Shown piece by piece: positions 61,761-64,000 of a DNA stretch of 64,000 nucleotides. The DNA lies in NCBI RefSeq assembly GCF_900102185.1, contig NZ_LT629690.1, positions 2,914,001 to 2,978,000 on the forward strand. The letters run 5' to 3'. Below the pieces are notes generated by a model, which worked only from the letters and a program-made list of their open reading frames with translations, was not told the DNA's origin and did not search any database. Source of the stretch: Terriglobus roseus. GTDB taxonomy: Bacteria > Acidobacteriota > Terriglobia > Terriglobales > Acidobacteriaceae. The translations under genes were made by a program, and so were the position numbers. Position 1 is the stretch's first letter; each line of letters opens with the position of its first letter.

Positions 61761-63376
61761 TGCGCGCCGCCTCCGCCACCACCCACGCGGAAGTTACGCA
61801 CCAGGAACAGAAGCGGTACAGCAGCGAGAGTCATGACACCGATCAGGAAGAAGCAATCCATAAAGGCCAACAACTCACTCTGCGCTTGTAGCTGTCCATA
61901 GATACGCGCATACGCTGCGGACACCGCATCGGCATGTGAGAATCCGTGCGTCTGTAAGTAGGCCGTCGTTTGTTGCACGGCGTTCTGCAACGCAGCAGAA
62001 GATCCATTCAGCCAGGAACCCACATTGCTTTGGTGAAGATCTTCGCGCCTTTCTGCAAGTGCCGTTGCAAAGGCGATTCCGAAGGAGCCGCCCCAGTTAC
62101 GAAAGAAATTGGTCAGGCTGGAAGCGCGATTATTTTGATCAGGCCGCAACTCCGAATAAGCCAACATGGTCAAAGGCACAAAGAAGAAGGCATATCCCAG
62201 CCCCTGCAATGCACGCGCCCAGGCGTAATGCGCGTAATCCGTTTGCAGAGTGAAGCTGCTGTAGTGAAGGAACGATATGCCAACGACAGTGACCGCACCG
62301 AACAGGAGTACCCGTGGATGAATGATGCGCCGCTGCACAAGCTGCGCTCCCACTGGAGCGAGAACGGTAATCACAAACGCGCCCGGTCCCAGAACAAGCC
62401 CTGCATCAATCGCACGATAGCCATAAAGCGATTGCAGTATCTGCGGTATCAGTGTGGTGGATGCAAACAAGCCGACACCGAACAGGAAATAAAACGCGCA
62501 TGCGATGGCAAAATTGCGCACCTTCAGTAGGCGAAAGTCGATGACAGGGTCCGCCTGTCGCAACTCCCATATCACTGCAGACCCGAGACAGGTGACTGCA
62601 GCGATGGCGATCCACACAATGAACGGTGAGCCGAACCAGTCTTCAATCTGGCCTCGGTCTAACAGCACCTCCAGCGCAGCCGATCCAAGCCCGATGAGAG
62701 CGATACCCACGCCATCCACCTTGAGGCGGCCATTCGGCTTATACACCGTTGCGCGTTCTGCAGCGAAGCTCTCCGGATCATGTACAAAGCGGTTGGTGAG
62801 AAAAAGCGAAAGAATTCCGATGGGGATGTTGATGAGAAAGACCCAGCGCCAGTCATAGTTGTCTGTGATCCATCCACCCAAAACGGGGCCAATGGCAGGC
62901 GCAGTCACGATAGCCACTGTGTAAAGTGCGAAGGCAGATGCACGCTTCGCTGGTGGAAAGGTGTCTACCAGAATGGCTTGTTCCACTGGAGCCAGTCCTC
63001 CACCTCCCACACCCTGCAAAATACGCGCCATCAGCATGAACGGCAGAGTGGGAGCAATTCCACACAACAAAGACGTAATGGTGAACAGCGCTACACACGC
63101 CATGTAATAGTTCTTGCGGCCAAAGACGCGGCTGAGCCATGCCGACATGGGAAGAACCACGGCATTCGCCACCAGATAGGTGGTCAACACCCAAGTGACT
63201 TCGTCGAAGCTGCGCCCCAGGCCGCCTGCAATGTGCGGCAATGACACATTCGCAATCGATGTATCCAGAAGCTCCATAAAGGTCGCCAGGGTGACCGTCA
63301 ATGCCACCACCCATGGGTTTACGGCTGGCCGCTTTACATTAGGCTGTGAAGGAACGGCCACAGCTTCAGAATTCAT
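61757..63376 (-). CDS. DHA2 family MFS efflux transporter (EmrB/QacA type)
   Basis: A 539-residue inner-membrane drug:proton antiporter with 14 predicted helices. The motif near the start, LATFMELLDTSIANVSLPHIAGGLG, is the hallmark of the DHA2 family; RIYGQLQAQSELLAFMDCFF lies near the C-terminus. Such pumps usually pair with an EmrA membrane-fusion protein, which is not in view. ATG 63376 has GGAG 11 bases upstream. It is divergent from a TetR gene with candidate operators in the gap, the usual arrangement for inducible efflux. Confidence 0.93.
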   Translation of the reverse strand: MNSEAVAVPSQPNVKRPAVNPWVVALTVTLATFMELLDTSIANVSLPHIAGGLGRSFDEVTWVLTTYLVANAVVLPMSAWLSRVFGRKNYYMACVALFTITSLLCGIAPTLPFMLMARILQGVGGGGLAPVEQAILVDTFPPAKRASAFALYTVAIVTAPAIGPVLGGWITDNYDWRWVFLINIPIGILSLFLTNRFVHDPESFAAERATVYKPNGRLKVDGVGIALIGLGSAALEVLLDRGQIEDWFGSPFIVWIAIAAVTCLGSAVIWELRQADPVIDFRLLKVRNFAIACAFYFLFGVGLFASTTLIPQILQSLYGYRAIDAGLVLGPGAFVITVLAPVGAQLVQRRIIHPRVLLFGAVTVVGISFLHYSSFTLQTDYAHYAWARALQGLGYAFFFVPLTMLAYSELRPDQNNRASSLTNFFRNWGGSFGIAFATALAERREDLHQSNVGSWLNGSSAALQNAVQQTTAYLQTHGFSHADAVSAAYARIYGQLQAQSELLAFMDCFFLIGVMTLAAVPLLFLVRNFRVGGGGGGAH

Positions 63377-63397
63377 CTCAGAGCATCTCCCATAAAA

Positions 63398-63455
63398 AGA
63401 CCGTTCGGTCTCTTTCCTGCATCTGATGAAATAGAGAAAGCGACCGATTCGTCTT
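63398..63455. promoter_or_regulatory. Candidate TetR operators between efflux pump and regulator
   Basis: AGACCG-tt-CGGTCT (63398-63411) is a perfect 6-bp inverted repeat, 22 bases before the efflux gene. A related imperfect copy GACCG-att-CGTC lies at 63442-63453, 27 bases before the TetR gene. The shared GACCG half-sites suggest that the TetR protein binds both and represses both genes. Confidence 0.6.
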
Positions 63456-63479
63456 TTTTGAGGTAGCAGGAGGATTGAA

Positions 63480-64000
63480 TGACAAAGGGTGAGGAGACAC
63501 GCCAACGAATTGTGGAACTGGCAGCGCCTTTGTTCAATCAACGAGGCTATGCTGGCTGCTCCGTTGCGGACATCATGGAGGCAACGGGGTTGGAAAAAGG
63601 CGGCATCTACCGGTACTTCGATTCAAAAGAAGAGCTTGCCGCAGAGGCATTCAAGTTTTCCGTTGCAAAAATCCGAAAGCTGCGCACCGATGATCTTGAC
63701 AACATTCCAGGAGCAGTGGAAAAACTGCGATACGTCATGGATCGATTCGTGAGTGAACCATCGCCTTTGAAAGGCGGGTGTCCATTGATGAACACCGCCA
63801 TTGATGCGGACGATGGCAATGCTGCTCTGCGCGACCTTGTACAGCAGGCATTTGCAGATTGGCGACGTCGCATCACCACCATCGTTAGACAGGGCATCCG
63901 CGATGGTGAAATCAGCAAATCGTGTGATCCCATGGAACTTGCCGACACTCTCATCGCTTCACTGGAGGGCGCCCTTATGCTCACGCGGCTGGATGGCAAT
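63480..64000 (+). CDS. TetR family regulator (truncated by the window end)
   Basis: The first 173 codons of a TetR-type repressor. The N-terminal HTH is clear (TRQRIVELAAPLFNQRGYAGCSVADIMEATGLEKGGIYRYFDSKEEL), and the ligand-binding part (KGGCPLMNTAIDADDGN) resembles a group that often controls efflux or reductase genes. ATG 63480 has AGGAGG about six bases upstream. The frame is open to the last base, so the C-terminus lies outside. It is divergent from the DHA2 pump. Confidence 0.9.

Overview
The window looks like chromosome of a moderately GC-rich, Gram-negative soil bacterium, most likely an acidobacterium of the Terriglobia (Terriglobus/Granulicella/Edaphobacter type). The clues are a VWFA protein of the acidobacterial type, two tandem secreted YXWV-repeat proteins, a GH92 mannosidase, an STN-type TonB-dependent receptor, a TonB gene beside a large secreted M48-like protein, and a meso-DAP type MurE. 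Assignment is by recognition only. No rRNA, tRNA, CRISPR array, prophage or composite transposon was seen.

Layout. 1-6.3 kb: mixed genes (DMT exporter, VWFA protein, EAL-HDOD protein, LLM oxidoreductase, SPL-type radical SAM protein, two small membrane proteins). 6.3-8.6 kb: secreted GH92 mannosidase. 8.7-25.9 kb: the dcw cell-wall/division cluster on the minus strand, in the order mraZ-rsmH-ftsL-ftsI-(TSUP)-murE-murF-mraY-(74 aa)-murD-ftsW-murG, then two YXWV genes on the opposite strand, then murC. It has a four-box MraZ operator at its head and a DnaA-box array plus an inverted repeat between rsmH and ftsL. murB, ddl, ftsQ, ftsA and ftsZ are absent. 26.2-32.5 kb: DUF2127, a fasciclin protein, an iron module (TonB-dependent receptor, Sel1 protein, PiuC) and a SRPBCC protein. 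32.5-42.7 kb: dxs, a dicarboxylate symporter, a DUF4440-like protein, an orphan PAS/GAF histidine kinase, acs, a small membrane protein, DUF421 and galE. 43.1-47.7 kb: envelope genes (TonB, M48-like protein, two outer-membrane barrels). 47.9-59.9 kb: a LysR regulator divergent from a near-complete branched-chain amino acid cluster, leuA-leuB-leuC-leuD-ilvD-ilvB-(transposase antisense)-(GNAT)-ilvN-ilvC. 60-64 kb: NAD(P)-binding protein, MDR oxidoreductase, and a DHA2 efflux pump divergent from a TetR gene cut by the window end.

How the parts work together. The dcw genes take UDP-MurNAc to lipid II (MurC, D, E, F, MraY, MurG) and polymerise and crosslink it at the septum (FtsW, FtsI, FtsL). The leu/ilv block holds all pathway-specific enzymes for leucine, valine and isoleucine after threonine deamination, except the final aminotransferase. 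The most notable observations are the DnaA-box array upstream of ftsL, the period-10 MraZ operator, a LeuA without its C-terminal regulatory domain, a TonB-linked M48-like protein that has lost its HExxH motif, the YXWV pair inserted between murG and murC, and two non-canonical membrane proteins translationally coupled into the dcw operon.
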